64,000 nt of DNA from Calocera cornea HHB12733. Its lineage: Eukaryota > Basidiomycota > Dacrymycetes > Dacrymycetales > Dacrymycetaceae. Location of the stretch: positions 42,137 to 106,136 of the forward strand of contig KV424028.1 of the NCBI GenBank assembly GCA_001632435.1. The letters are read 5' to 3'. Numbering within the stretch: the stretch's first letter is position 1; the number at the start of each line of letters is the position of its first letter. The translations under genes and the position numbers were made by a program. This document shows, in pieces, positions 20,065-32,400 of the stretch. The notes under the pieces were generated by a model. The model was not told where the DNA came from. It did not search any database and saw only the letters and a program-made list of their open reading frames with translations.

Positions 20065-22891
20065 CTAAGTGCCGAACTTGTTGTGGTTCCACGCTGCCGG
20101 CCCCTCTGCGAGGACGTCCGCGACGGGCCGCTCGACGAGGACGATCGTCTCCCTCCCGTGCTCTTCCCGGGCCTTCCCCTCCGGCCCGGGCCGCTCCGCA
20201 TCGACGTCCATGGCGTCCCCGCTCGCCGGGGCAGGGGCGCGTGCAAAGTCGACGAGGCAGACAAACTTGTACCGCGTCTCGATGCGCACCCGCGCTTCGT
20301 CCATCCCCGGCGGCGCGGGCAGCTTGTACGCCTCGGCCGCCGCGTGCCGCTTCCGCTTCCTGGCCGCTCCCTCGGCCCCCGGCCCGTCAGTGGCGGGCGC
20401 GGTGGCGGAGCCGAGCAGGTCCGCGCGGCACACCCAGCTGCTGCCGTAGATGAACACCTCGCCCTCCCCCTCCGGCCGGGCCCGGCTCGTCAACCCCAGC
20501 ACGGCGTCGTGCATCGTCCCCAGCCGCGCAGACAGCGCCGCGCAGAACACCTTTGTCGCGTCGTCCAGCCGCCGGTAGCGCAGCGAGTAGCACTGCACGC
20601 CGTTGTTGGCCAGCGCCACCACCAGGCGCGAGGGCAGGAAGTGCAGCGCCACCGCGTGCGACGGCAAGGCTGGCAGGGCGCAGTACGGCTTGAGCGTGCG
20701 CAGGCTGTAGACTTGGATGGGGGCGTGCAGGGGGAGCGCGGCGACGTACTGCCCGTCGGGGGACACGGCGAGCTCGGAGATCCAGGATGCTGCTGCTGAT
20801 GCTGATGCCGATGCCGAGGTCGGCGCTGGAGGCACGAGCGAGCCGGCGAGCGACAGATCCGACAGGTCTATCACGAGGATTGTGGAGGCCGGGGTGCAGG
20901 ACGGCGTGGTTGCGATGAGGAGGTGGGAAGCGCCGGGGGTGAAGGCGAGCGCCGACGCGCCCAGCAGGCCGGTGGACGCCGGCAGCTGCGCCATCACCCG
21001 CGCCGAAAAGCCCTTGATGCGCTTGGGGGTGATGTCGTCCTTCTGTGCTCCATACTCAGTCAATGCGCGAATGCAGGAGGGTTGGGCGTACGCACCTCGC
21101 CGGACAGCCGCCAGAGCTTCACCTCGGCCCCGTCGGACACTGCGAGCCAGGCGGGCTCCTGCACGTCCTCAGGCTCGCCCAGCGCGAGGCACGCGAGGTT
21201 CCCGGACCCCGTGAGCTCCATCTCGAGCGCCTTGCCCCACCCGCCCTCGTCCGCGGCCCCTCCCTCGCCCCCCTCCGCGCTCAGCCCCTCCAAAGAAGCA
21301 GCGGGATGGCGGAGGAACCACACGCCGACGCCCTGCTCGCGCTTGCACACCACCCACCCCCGCTTCCTGCCCAGCACGACCTCCCCCCTGCGCACATACG
21401 GCACGCGGCGGTGCCACCCGTCCGCCCACCCGGCGGCCTTGCTCGTCATGAGCACGTTCCCCACGCGCCCGGCGCCGTGCGCGTCGGCCTTCTGCGGGGG
21501 CGCGCAGGGGGCGAGCACGGGCGAGAGGTCCTGCCCGCCTGAGACGAGCACTGGGCAGGTCCGGGACACGGCCAGGGAGGGCAGCGGGGAGCACGGCGGG
21601 AAGACGGCCAGGGCGCGCACGTCGTGCGCGTGCAGCCGGCGCGAGGTCGTCTGCACCCAGCGGGCCGCTTGGTTCGGGAGCGCTATCAGCGTGTGCTCGG
21701 AGATCTTCTGGTCCACCCCGGTCGTGTACACCGTCTTCCCGTTCTACTCCGTCGTCAGCTCTCCACCTCTGCATAAACCATGACAGACGCACCGGCCCAA
21801 TAGCCAGCGCCAGCACATCCGCCGCGTGGCTCCGGAACCCCGCGACGCGCGTGCCCGTCGCCAGGTCCCAAAACCCCACGTTCCCCAGCGAGTCCCCGCT
21901 CACGACCGTGCCGTCGGGCGTGACCCCGACGGCCCATGCCAAGGTCGACTCGGTGCGCAGCTTGTCGAGCGTGAGCCGGGCGAGCGGCCGGCCCGTCGTG
22001 CAGGAGAAGGTGCGTAGCGTGCTGTCGGAGCAGCCTGCGACGAGGTACGTGTCGGCCCACGCGTCTTCGGTGTCTTCATCATCGTCCTCCTCATCACTGT
22101 CCCCTCCAGCAGCAGCAGGAGCCTTAGCAGGCCTGGCCTTGAGCACCGGCGGCCCCCACGCCAAACTCAACAGCCTTGGCTTGACCCTCTCACATCTCCG
22201 CTCGACCTCCAACCTCCCCTCCCTGAGATCCACAATCCTAACCCCGCCGTCCTCGCACCCCATGGCCAACCTCGTGCCCGCCCCGTTCCCCGCGAGGGAC
22301 CAGATGCTCCCCCCGCCCGAGGGGAGGGTGGCTGAGATTGAGAGACTGGCGAGGGACCATTCGAAGAGCTCGGAGGAGGAGGAGGTACTGAATAGGCGGA
22401 GGGCGGGGAGGGGCGCTGTGGACCAGGGGGAGAGGGTGTGCGGGTGGCGCAGGGTGAAGACGAGGTTGGTCACGCGCGATCCGGCCGGTCCATACAACGT
22501 CTGTATAAGGGTATCGTTGGCGTCTGCCCGCAGGACCGGGGAAAGCGGGAAAAGGAGGGGAGAGAAGGGGAAGAGGACGTACAGCCAGGAGCACCCACGC
22601 CTGGGCGCACCCCTCCCCCGCCCAGTCATACAGCTCGATATTCCCGTTCGCCCGGCCAACAGCCATGACCCCCGGGCTGATCTCCCTCTCCTGTTCATCA
22701 TCATCATCATCAGTAGCATCATCAGCAAGCCCGGGCAGGGGCTGCTTCCCCTTGTCTTTCCGCAGTCTGCGGGAGTGGGACGGGCGCGGGAGGGCCCGCG
22801 GGGGGAAGGCGATGGCTGTTATTGAGGCTGGGTGTGTGTCGACGAAGCGGCAGCGGTGGACGGGGATGGAGCGGGCTTCGTCGGCGGCCAT
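20065..22891 (-). CDS. UTP4: U3 snoRNA-associated protein 4 (UTP4/cirhin), WD40 protein
   Basis: This encodes an 880-residue nucleolar WD40-repeat protein. UTP4 belongs to the t-UTP/UTP-A subcomplex of the small-subunit processome, needed for 18S pre-rRNA processing and pre-rRNA transcription. Exons on the minus strand are 22891-22583, 22500-21793, 21743-21096 and 21042-20065, summing to 2643 nt. Supporting features are the family N-terminus VHRCRFVDTHPASITAIAF, the early repeat GRANGNIELYDW, the GGGSIWSLAGNGAGTRLAMG and CEDGGVRIVDL repeats, LLSLAWGPP, WAVGVTPDGTVVSGDSLGNV, a HDVRALAVF repeat, EVKLWRLSGE, and a C-terminus ending KFGT. Acidic linkers (DDDDDEQE, SDEEDDDEDTEDAW) interrupt the propeller, as in other fungal UTP4. 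The start is the ATG giving MAADEARSIPVH. It is head-to-head with the gene at 23539. Confidence 0.9.
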
Positions 22892-23538
22892 GCAGGTGTG
22901 CAGATATGCAGATGTCGAGCAGGTCGTGTGCAGGCAGCGGGCAGGCAGGCGCAGGCAGGCAGGGGAGTGGCGCAGAAAGTCGCCCCCGGCGTCCAAATTT
23001 CCGTTTGGGCAAAGGGCAAAGGGTCTGCATTTGCAAAGCGTTTTCGGGTCGCAGCAGTCACGTGCACACTGCACAGGCGCGGGGCGGTGCTCATTCTTGC
23101 TGCGACGTGCTCTTGGGCGGCAAGAGGCGACGAGTGATATACAGTGATGCGGGCGGACCGGCTGTTGGACTGGTGGGTATTTGATGACACCTTTGATGGG
23201 GGATTGCACAGTCTACACAGTCTACACAGGCTATACGGGAGCGTCACCCGGCTATTGCAAACCGGCCCAGCACAGTCGCCTCCCTAGCACACAACAAACA
23301 CCGACGAACACTCCGGCTCGTCTCTCCCCAAAGCAGGCAGACAGCAGTCTCGATAATCACAGCCGTACCTTTGGACGCACTGTAGACCGTCCGAGGCCGA
23401 GGTGACGGGGTGACGGTCGGGGACATGCCCGACCTCCCGCTTGCTGCCCCGGCGTGACGCGCGCTCGTTCCCCCACTTTCTCCGAGGACCCTTCTCTCCT
23501 CTTCGCCCTCCTCCTGCATATAACCCCCCACCCGGCCC
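22892..23538. promoter_or_regulatory. Divergent promoter region of UTP4 and an unknown gene
   Basis: These 647 bases separate two divergent start codons. A CACGTG palindrome lies at 23059-23064. The triplicated CTACACAG-like motif near 23205-23230 (GTCTACACAGTCTACACAGG) is a short tandem repeat. No gene is supported. Confidence 0.4.
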
Positions 23539-24656
23539 ATGTCCCCACCGCCCTCCAACCTCCCGCACCCGCTCTCCCCCCAAGCCCTCCTCATCACCTT
23601 CCTCCTCGCCCTCGCCGTCTACATCGCCACATTCCGCGCCTCCTCACTCACACACGCCGTCATGGGCCTCATAAACGTCTCGGGCCAGTACACAGACCTC
23701 TTCACCGTCTTCCCCCTGCCCAAGAAGCTGCTGCAGAGCTTGCTCCCAAAAAACATCTACGAGGCCTTGCTGCCCGTGCCGGGCTCCTACGGGCTCGGCG
23801 TACGCTCTCCCCCCCCGCCCTCCTGCTATGCGTAGTAGAGCTGACTTGGCCGATGCCCCGCAGCCCGACGAACACCTAGTGATGCTCCACCTCGGGCGGC
23901 AGCACACCGGCCCCCCCTTCTACCGCTTCCACGCCCAGGAGGCAAAGTTCGAAGTCCCGTTCGTCGCACCCCCTTTCTCCACCTCGCCCGACCACGGGAG
24001 GGCCGTGCCGAGCGTGTTCAAGCACTCGCTCTGGACGGACCACACGATCATGGCTACGAGCGCCCGGTACGCCATGGGCCTGCGCACGGAGAAGGCTGTC
24101 TTCGACCCGCCCACTGCGCCTTCGGATGCGATGAACCAGCGCGCCCTGGCGGACAGCGCGGTGCAGGCGAAGTACGAGGTCAAGGGGCGCGTGAGCTGGG
24201 AGGGGACAAAGGTGGAGGGCGAGTTTGTCAAGGAGCAGTATGCGGGCGAGCAAGGTACGCTGCGGACGAGCGAGATGTGGTGGTTCGGGGAGTATGCGGC
24301 GGGGACGCTGTGCAAGGTGCGCCTTCCTTCCACCCTTCCACCCTCCTCTTCTCGCTCCGCAAACGGCTGGCTAACAGCTGACGCTCCATCAGTTCCCCTT
24401 CACGCACAACCGCCCTCCCGCGCCCTACAAGTCCACAATCCGGCTGCACCTCCCCTCCCTCGCCCGCGGGCCCGTCCCCCTGCCCGCCGCTCCCAAGCTA
24501 GGCCAGGGGCTGCGCGACAACTTCCGCGTTGAGGGCGAGTGGCTCGTCCTCGAGGGGGTCACTACCTGGTGGACGGACGCGGGGTGGGTGCTCGACGGGC
24601 CGCATAAGGTGGCAGGGGTGGAACAGCAGGAGCTGGGCAAGGCGGAGAAGAAGTGA
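23539..24656 (+). CDS. Unknown membrane-anchored protein, 325 residues
   Basis: Three exons, 23539-23799, 23864-24316 and 24393-24656 (978 nt, all phase 0), encode 325 residues. Residues about 15-35 form one hydrophobic helix (ALLITFLLALAVYIATF), probably a signal anchor. The remainder is soluble: a FPLPKKLLQSLLP segment, VPGSYGLGPDEHLVMLHLGRQ, then a conserved-looking core with many aromatic and charged residues (SLWTDHTIMATSARYAMGL, EGEFVKEQYAGEQ, WWFGEY) and a C-terminal beta-rich part ending KAEKK, which could act as an ER-retrieval-like lysine tail. I do not recognise the family. The layout of short beta segments could fit an acetoacetate-decarboxylase-like fold, but this is a guess. Coding status is well supported by splicing and amino-acid composition. 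Confidence 0.7.
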
Positions 24657-25097
24657 GGTACATACACATACGCGTGTCGGAGCGATTCATTGTGCTGTAT
24701 TATAGTTTCTGCCCTGCTCATCTCAGAAGTTTACGACTCTTGTCACACGAGTGCATTGTTGGGCTTGACTCTATAAGTGAGCCACCCGACCACATAACAA
24801 GCCTTTGTACGTGCAGGATTGCGCAGGTCGAGAAGCAGCTGAAGAGCCTCCTGCACCGATGATGCTGATGCTCCTGCCTGTACACATTGCAATGCATGGC
24901 ACTTAATTGACGGGCTGAGCACCTGCGGAGAGGGAAGCTCAAGAGCTCCATATTAGCGCAGGCCGCCGTTGAGTAGCGTATATTGCAAAGATACAGTGCG
25001 TGCAGGAATCGGAAGCGAAATAGCAGCGTCGAGCACATCTATCTGCGTCATCCATGAGCACCCTCCTCGCCAAATAGCGTACAGACGCACCGCCGAT
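24657..25097. other. Intergenic between convergent genes
   Basis: This is the 3'-to-3' spacer between the unknown membrane protein gene and TIM10. It is lower in GC than its flanks. No gene or repeat is seen. Confidence 0.4.
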
Positions 25098-25500
25098 CTA
25101 CATCCCGAACGGACTCCCACCACCACCCGCACCACCCGCACCCGCGCCGCCCATCGACTGCATGCGCTCGCCGACCTTCTTGTTCACCTCGAAGAACTTT
25201 GCGACGCAGCGGTCGACGCAGACGGACTCGCCCTTGTTCAGGTCCGCCTCCGAGTACCGCGGGTTGATGCACTTGCTGTGGCACGATCTGCAGCGCGCTG
25301 CGTGTCAGTGTACGTCGGGCGGAATGACGGCGGATGGGAGCGCACGAGACGATCCGGTTGAACACGTCCGTGATCATGTCGAGCTCTGCGACGGCCACCT
25401 CGATGTTCTGCGAGCTCATGGGTGCGCCGCCCATCCCGCCCGAGGGGTCGCCGCTCCCGCTTCCGCTGCTGCCGCTGCCGCCGAGTCCGAAGAATGACAT
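25098..25500 (-). CDS. TIM10: Mitochondrial small Tim chaperone TIM10
   Basis: This encodes a 114-residue small Tim protein of the mitochondrial intermembrane space. TIM9-TIM10 hexamers carry hydrophobic inner- and outer-membrane precursors across that space. Exons on the minus strand are 25500-25346 and 25287-25098 (345 nt). The core matches TIM10: [23 protein letters not shown], the second CxxxC (CVDRC), LNKGESVC between them and [14 protein letters not shown] after. The twin CX3C motifs are separated by 16 residues, as in the family, and would form two disulfides through Mia40. Both ends carry unusual Gly/Ser-rich extensions, an N-terminal one of about 30 residues and a C-terminal GGAGAGG tail. 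The splice site reconstructs the conserved VSSCH, which fixes the intron. Import is Mia40-dependent, so no presequence is expected. Confidence 0.93.
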
Positions 25501-26429
25501 AGTTTTTGTTGCTGCTTGCGGCGTGGGCGGCGGGCGCGAGGGTGGGTGGGAGCGAACGCGGGGGGCAGCGATTTTGGAGAGGTGAGGAAATGCCTCCGCG
25601 CCACAGGAGCGCCGATGCCGGACAGCGACGTGTGCATGTCCGACGGTGCCACTGTCTCTCAAGTGGCTCGTAGCAACGACACCTACTCTGGGGAGCGTTA
25701 TGCGGCTTGCATCCTCATTTTCACCCTTTTCGAAAGATTGATGTCGTTGACTCGAACTGGAAACGTTCTGTGTACAAATCTGGTTCATGACCGCTGACGT
25801 TCTATGCGCGTTTCAGCGATGGACGACTTGCTGGCCCAGCCGCCTGCCCAACAAAACGGAACTTGTTCTGTTCGGCGCATTCCCGCTCTTGGCCATGCCT
25901 GTCCGCGGACGACCGACTCCGTGTTTTCCTCTTCCGATCTTCTCTTGAGCTTCTGTGGATGCTGGACGCTGTGCCCCACCTGCCGCATCAGCTCGCAAGA
26001 CCGTTCTGCCTGGGGAAGAAGTGCGAATCGGGGTGAGGTGGGACAGTGCCATGTCATGATGTCCGCTGGCCTGCGCCCCCCGTTCCGCACCTCAACGCCG
26101 TCGACAGCAGCGTGCGGCTGCGTCACTCTCTGACGCGATGTGCGCGCGCACAACGCAACGAAAGAGGGGTGCTATTTGTGGAGTGCCCAACGAGCCAACC
26201 GGTGCTGTGATTTTGATCGACGCGCTCTGCACTCCCGCTAGTGTCTTTTTCGGGGAATACGCTCTACCGCGACCTTAAGATCACGCTCTAAAACCAACGA
26301 CAGCGCATCGCCGTCCTCTCTCTCCCTCGTCCATCCCCCCCTGCTCACCGTCGGTATACCCAAAGGGTCCCTTCCACTCTCTACTCTCGCTATCGCACCC
26401 GGCCTAATCTAATCTCGTCCTCGCTCGCT
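25501..26429. other. Divergent promoter region of TIM10 and chitin deacetylase
   Basis: This is 0.9 kb of upstream sequence for both genes. Short open frames on both strands lack domains. The last 150 bases are pyrimidine-rich (CCTCTCTCTCCCTCGTCC) and probably form the leader of the deacetylase gene. No gene is supported. Confidence 0.4.
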
Positions 26430-28040
26430 ATGCACTGTCTGCCAGCCCTGCTCCTCCTGGCGTTGGGAGCGACTGCCCACCGGGCTCCGCGCGCCCAGCA
26501 TGCGCGCCAGGGTGGGTCCCCCTCAGCCTCAGCCCCTCCCGCATCGGGCTCGGCACCCCCGCCCTCCGGATCCGCCCCAGCGTCCGGAGCATCGCCGACG
26601 GCCTCGGGGACGGCCTCGCAGGCAGCGGCAAACTACACCCTCAGCTTCGCCTCGACCAACCCGACGGCGATGCCCCTGACCGACATCGTCGCGACGCCCA
26701 AGTCGACCGACACGACCTATCCCGTCTTTACCGCCTTTGCGCCCGGCGCCACCCCGCCCGTCAAGGGCGCTCCCCCCCTTCCCTCCGGGGACATCGATGT
26801 CTCCCAGTTCCCGGCGCTCGACAAGGTGCCCCCGACGGACACGAACCAGGTGGCGACGTGGATGCAGGAGCTGGACGGGTACTACATCCCGGATTTCTCG
26901 CCCACCCTGCCCGGTGGATGCCCAAACAACACAGGGATCATCGGCAACGAGACGCGCTGCTGGTGGACCTGCGGGCACTGCACCCGGGAGACAGACATCA
27001 CCTCCTGCCCGGATAAGATGACGTGGGGCCTGAGGTGCGCCCGCCTCGTGGACCTCCCGCGGATGATCGTACTGAATTGAGATGGCAGCTACGACGATGG
27101 CCCCTCGCCCTGGACACCGGCGCTGCTCAACTACATGCACCAGGAGAACCTAAAGTCGACGTTCTTCATCGTCGGCTCGCGCGCCATCTCCCGCCCGCAG
27201 ATCCTGCAGGACGAGTACATGCTCGGGCACCAGCTGTGCGTGCACACGTGGAGCCATCCGTACCTGACCACTCTGTCGACTGAGCAGGTGTGCTTCTCCC
27301 CTGCTAGCCCACTCTCAGCGCGAGATGCTGACATGGAATTTAGGTCGTCGCCGAACTCGGCTGGACGCGCGAGGCGATCCGGCAGATCACGGGCCTCTCG
27401 CCCAACTGCATGCGCCCGCCGTACGGCGACCTGGACGATCGCGTGCGCGCGATCTCGCTCGCGATGGGGATGACGCCGATCATCTGGACGTCGACCGCGA
27501 ACGTGACGTTCGACACGAACGACTGGCACATCCCCGCGGGCGCGGTCACCGTGCAGCTCGTGCTCGAGACGTTCGACGAGATCATGAACCAGTATGCGCC
27601 CGCGCTCAACACGGGCTTCATCGTGCTAGAGCACGACCTCTGGCCGCAGACGGTCGACATCGGTGCGCCCCCTTGCCTCCTCCCTTCTCCTGCCCAGTCC
27701 TGACCCAGGCGCACGTGGATCAGCGGTCGGCTACGTGCTCCCCAACGCGCTCGCGCAGAAGAAGTACGAGATCATGCCGATCATCTCCTGCCTCGGCCTG
27801 CCAGTAGAAGACGGGTACATAGAGACGAACAGCAACGGCTCGCACCCGCCCGCAGAGGCAGGGCTCACCACCCTCCCGCCGGGGTACACGAGCACGCTCA
27901 CGGGCGTGGATGGCCAGCCGACGGGGAGCCTGCCCGGCTCGCCCGAGTCGGGCGCCTCCGGGGCGCGCCGGGGCGCGGTGCTGGGGGGCGCGGCGGGCGC
28001 GGCGGGGCTCCTCTCGGCGGTGTGGTTCACGCTGTTCTAA
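26430..28040 (+). CDS. Chitin deacetylase, CE4 family, GPI-type
   Basis: This encodes a 479-residue secreted polysaccharide deacetylase that would convert cell-wall chitin to chitosan. Exons are 26430-27034, 27089-27287, 27344-27662 and 27724-28040, summing to 1440 nt. An N-terminal signal peptide (LPALLLLALGATAHRAP) is followed by a Ser/Ala/Pro-rich linker, then a cysteine-containing stretch (RCWWTCGHC) and the NodB domain. Catalytic motifs are visible: SYDDGPSPWT (motif 1, Asp pair), HTWSHPYLTTL (motif 2, metal-binding histidines), RPPYGDLDDRVR (motif 3), IIWTSTANV (motif 4 region) and FIVLEHDL (motif 5, catalytic His). The C-terminus has a Ser/Gly/Ala-rich spacer and a hydrophobic end (GAVLGGAAGAAGLLSAVWF), consistent with a GPI anchor. 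The first splice junction falls inside motif 1, which confirms the intron. Confidence 0.92.
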
Positions 28041-29454
28041 ACGCCTTGCTTCGCCCGTCGCAAGCAAGCAAGCTTGTTGTATACCTCGTTTCGCGTAGCA
28101 TGCATTCTCTCGGACCGCACCCTTCTGCTATTGACTGTTCACTGTTCACTTCCTTTTCTATTGCAGCGACTTGAGCCTGGGGCCAACTAGCTTAGAACCT
28201 GCGCGTACTGCCGTAGGAGGCGGAGAGGCTCGAGGAGGAAGGGAGGGAGATACAGTACTGTACCGGGCTCTGCTGAGCCCACGTGCTAGAGGGGAACTAG
28301 ACCGTCCATGGTCGAGGACGAGGACGAGGACGAGGACGTGGACGAGGACGTGGGGCTGAGCCTGTTGTGTGGACGTCGATCAAGGTTGCGTGCACTTGCA
28401 AGCCAGCCACGGGCCCGGGGACGTGACGGTGCATTGTCCAGCCAGCACAGCACGCAAGCCTAGTTTACGCTATGATATCACGTCGATACAGTACTGTGAT
28501 CCCGGGCCTGTTGTTGAGCTGACAATGCAGCAGCGCTTCTGCCATGAGCTGCAACACCTTCCTTCGGTGCCTTCCATAACCCAGCCTCCATTCCAGGGCC
28601 GAGCCCCGGCCGGTACATGATTCCTGTCCATGAGGGAGAGAAGCGGAGGGGGGGCGGGAGCAATGACGTCACGCCACCTCTGCGGTGCTTGACGACGGCG
28701 GCTGGGCATCGGTTGCGACGGTCGTCGTAATTATTATAGCCGGGCAATGTCAGCCCGGTTGGCGGCAGGCGATGAGGATAGGATAGGATACGCCGGCAGC
28801 CGGGCTTTTCCCTGCCAGAGGGGTGTGCTCACAAGGCTTGCAGGCTGGCGGGGATCGGAAGCTTCAGTGTTAAGCACCGAAGCCTCCTCCCTCCCGCCTC
28901 GCCTCTGCACTCTGCCCTCCAGCAGCAACCCCACGCGGGAGAACAGCCCGCCCGCCCTCATCCAACCCACAGCCCACAGCCCACAGCCGGTCCACCCCTC
29001 CGTCTGTCACTTGTGGCGGTGGACTGCTTGGCTTGACAATACCCTGCTGCGGGGGACACTCGCCGCGCGCATCTGCATCTGACACACCTCCCACCCGGGC
29101 GCTCCCTCCTTCGGACACTCCCACAGACATTGCCGTCACTTGCCCACCTCCCTCACTGCCCCACTCACGTCCCACTTGGCGACAACGCCGCGTTCGGCGC
29201 GCTTCTGACCCACAGGCGCCGCGAGCCGTGAGAAGAAGCAGAAGCAGAAGCAGAAGCAGAAGAAGGGTCGGAAGGAGTGAGAACAGAGAAGGACTGGGTG
29301 GCCGAGGGCCCGGCGGTTCGCACCCCGATTGCTGTGACACTCAGACGACTGCAGTAGACGACGACGACGACGACGACCGCTCGAACGACAGTGTACACCC
29401 CGCACGGCACCACCACCACCCCCACCCGTCTCCCCTCCCGCAAGTAACACCCGC
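28041..29454. other. Intergenic, low-complexity tracts
   Basis: This is 1.4 kb between the chitin deacetylase and PH-like genes. It contains several simple repeats (28313-28351, 29231-29265 and 29358-29378) and GGATAGGATA near 28776. The right part is probably the leader of the gene at 29455. No gene is supported. Confidence 0.4.
28313..28351. repeat. (GAGGAC)n microsatellite
   Basis: This tract is built from GAGGAC units with two GTGGAC variants, in intergenic DNA. A second AGAAGC-unit tract lies at 29231-29265 and a GAC-unit tract at 29358-29378. These are simple-sequence repeats with no assigned function. Confidence 0.8.
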
Positions 29455-32400
29455 ATGCGCCGGCGGTCCTTCCTCCCCTCCGCCAGCGGCCCCAGCGGCC
29501 CGAGCACCCCAGGCACATCGGGTCCATCACGTCCGTCCCCCCCTCCCCCCCTCCCTTCCTAGCTGACCACTCACCCCTCCCTCAGGCCCCGCAGCACCAG
29601 CACCAGCACCCCCAACCAGGGCCTTCTCCCTCTTCCGCAGACCTCCCCCGGCGCCTCCGCCCCGCGCCCCCGCCCCCCTCGCCACGCAAAGGGCCAGGCA
29701 GGACACGGACGAGCTCAGCGTGCTCGACATCACCGCCCGGCCGCCCTCTGTCCGGTCGGGCGAGGCGCCGGGCGCGGGGCGGGCGCCTGCGGAGGGCAGG
29801 GAGAGGAGTGCGGAGGGGCGCGGGGAGGAGCAGGAGGAGAGCGAGCGCAGCCGCCTCAGGGAGGAGGCCGCCCGCAGCCTGGGATGGGCCCACGCGGGGA
29901 GCGCCCCGCCCGGCCCTAGTGAAGCGGGAGCGGTGGGCGCGCCGAGCGCCAGCACCGGGAACGCCGCGCCGCCGCTGGGCGTGGGCGTGGGCGTGGGCGG
30001 GGGCGGGGCTGCGGCGAAGAGCAGCTTCCTGCCCATGCCCGGGAAGGGCGGCAGGAGGCACTCCATCCAGGCGCTGCTCTCGTCCGCCCACACCCACTCG
30101 CCCACCCCGCCCGCCCCGGCACCGGCACCGGCCGCGGGAGTGGGAGCACCGGGCGAGGCCGGCCCGGCCCGCCCTCGCCCAGCAGACCGCCTCTCCGCAA
30201 CGCACGGCCCGGCGCCGCCCTTCCCCTCCCCGCTCTCCGCCTTCAACACCGCCTCCGCGCTCCACGCCTCCCCCGCGCTCTTCCCCCCCGCCCCGGGCCT
30301 CTTCGGCCTGCGCAAGCCCCGCCCGCGCCTCCTGCTCCTCACGCCCCAGGGCGCCCTGCACGTCTTTCCCGGGCGCAACCCGGGGCCCAGGCAGCGCGAG
30401 GCCGATCGGCTGGACCTCGTCGCCGCCGAGGGCGGCAGTGTGAGCGCGGTGCTGCTCGACCCCAGGAGCGGCGCGGGGAAGAAGCAGCAGCATGGCGAAG
30501 AGCACATGCTGCGCGTTGACGGCCTCGCGGCTGGCAAGCCCGGCGGCGCGGGCGCGAAAACCAGCTGGACGTTCGCCCTCGGCAGCAGGGCGGAGATGGG
30601 AGAGTGGATACGCGTTATCGAGCGCGTGCTGGAGGGCTCACGCGCGCCGCCTAAGCCTCCTCCGGCCGCTGCGAGCGTCGACAGCGCGCCAGGCGAAGGG
30701 AGGGCGTTCGAGCTCCTCCGCCCCAGCCTGCCGGGGCCGACACTGAGCTACCCGAGCGCGTTCAGAGCGCACACCCCTGCCCCCTCTCCCTCTCCCTCTC
30801 CCTCTCCCTCCTCGCGCCCGTCCCCCGAACCAACAGAGCACGCCCCGCCCCTCGCCTCCACAAGCTCTCGGACCAAACGCCAGTCCCGCGCGCCCGAGCC
30901 GCGCTCTACAAGCCCCATAACCGCCCTCCCCATCGGGCCCAAGCCGCGCCTCTCCACCAGACCCAGCACCGCCCCGAGCCGCAAGAGCCTCCCTCCTCCT
31001 GCTCCCCCCGGCTCGGGCGCAGGCGCGCCGCCCACTGTCGACCCTCGGGATCCGGCGGGGGGAAGGGACAGGCATTCGCGCCGCCGGGGCTCTATCGGCG
31101 CTGGCGAGCTCGGCCAGCCCCTCCGCTCCCCAGACTCCCTCTTCTCCCCCGGGCCCGCGCTCACCGGCCCCCAACCGCCCATCCCGCCTCAGCAGCTCGG
31201 CCAGCATCCCTTCGGCGCGAGCTCGACCTCGCTCAGGGATAGAGAGGTACGCGAGTCCCTCCCGCCCCCGCGCCGGCCCAGGCCAGGGAGCGTGAGTGGC
31301 GCCCGGCCGCTCAGCCCAGCGCCGAGCACGTCCAGCGCCCTGGGCGCGCCGCCCACCCGGGATGGGCGGAGGACGCCAGAGGCAGAGGCAGCGGCAGCGC
31401 AGCACCCGCCCTTGCCCTCCGGCGGCGGGCCGAAAGAGCTCCAGGGGAACACGGCCAACCTCCCCCACAGCCCCCGGCGGACGCGCACGCCCAAGCGGCC
31501 CAGCACCGCACCGAGCCTGCCGAGCCCTGCGGGTGCGCTCCCGCCGACCAGCGCCGGGAGCCTCAAGCGCAGGAGCGGCATGCTGCCCCCGATCAGCCCC
31601 CCGCCCAACCACCCCATCCCCGCCCCGCCCGTCGAGCTCGCCCTCTCGCCCAGTGACATCAGGTCCCCGCGGGCCGAGCGCCGGCTGTCCGCCATGTCGG
31701 CGCTCCCCGGCCCACCGACGACGAACGGCACGGGCGGGTACGTCAACGGCACCCGCTCCCGGACGGGCAGTGCCGGCGGGCGCACCGTCCGCCTCTTGCC
31801 TGACACACCTGACGCTGCGAGCCCGGACCTCGTCGGTCTCGGTATCACCTCGCCGAACATTCAGCGCAGGTTGACCCCCCCGCCTCGGCCGCCCCCGACT
31901 GGGGCTCTGCCTGCCTTGCCGGTTGATACCGGATCGGACGAATTTGGCATCTCCACTCGCGCACAGAAACATCGGTCGCTTCCTGCATCACCGACAAAAT
32001 CGGGCAACCCACCAACGTATGCCGCCCTTTCGCAGAGCCCCGAGAATGTTTTGGGAGATTCGCTCGTTGGAGGGAACTCGCCCCATGACTTTGACAGCGC
32101 TGTGAGGCGGCTGCAGGAGAATGCCACGCAGCAACCGGCCGTCCCTACGATCAAGACGGACACTTGTGGAAGGAAAAAGGGCGAGAGCTTCTTTGAGGGC
32201 CCGTCGCCTGACTTGGATGCCGGAGAGACATGGGACAAGCCGCTGCGCGAGAGTTCGGTGCTCCTCGGGGAGGATGCGGATCGATTCTGGAAGGAAGCTA
32301 CGAAGCCGAGCAGGCCAGTGTCAGATGCGGACGGGAGATACGAGCGGCCTAGCCAGGATTCCGGCGACATCGCCTCGACCAGCACGAAGACGAGCTTCGA

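Noticed and set aside
29720..29722. Start of the PH-like gene at 29720
   Set aside because: The codon there is GTG, the frame is open upstream, and a splice to an ATG at 29455 gives a coherent N-terminus.
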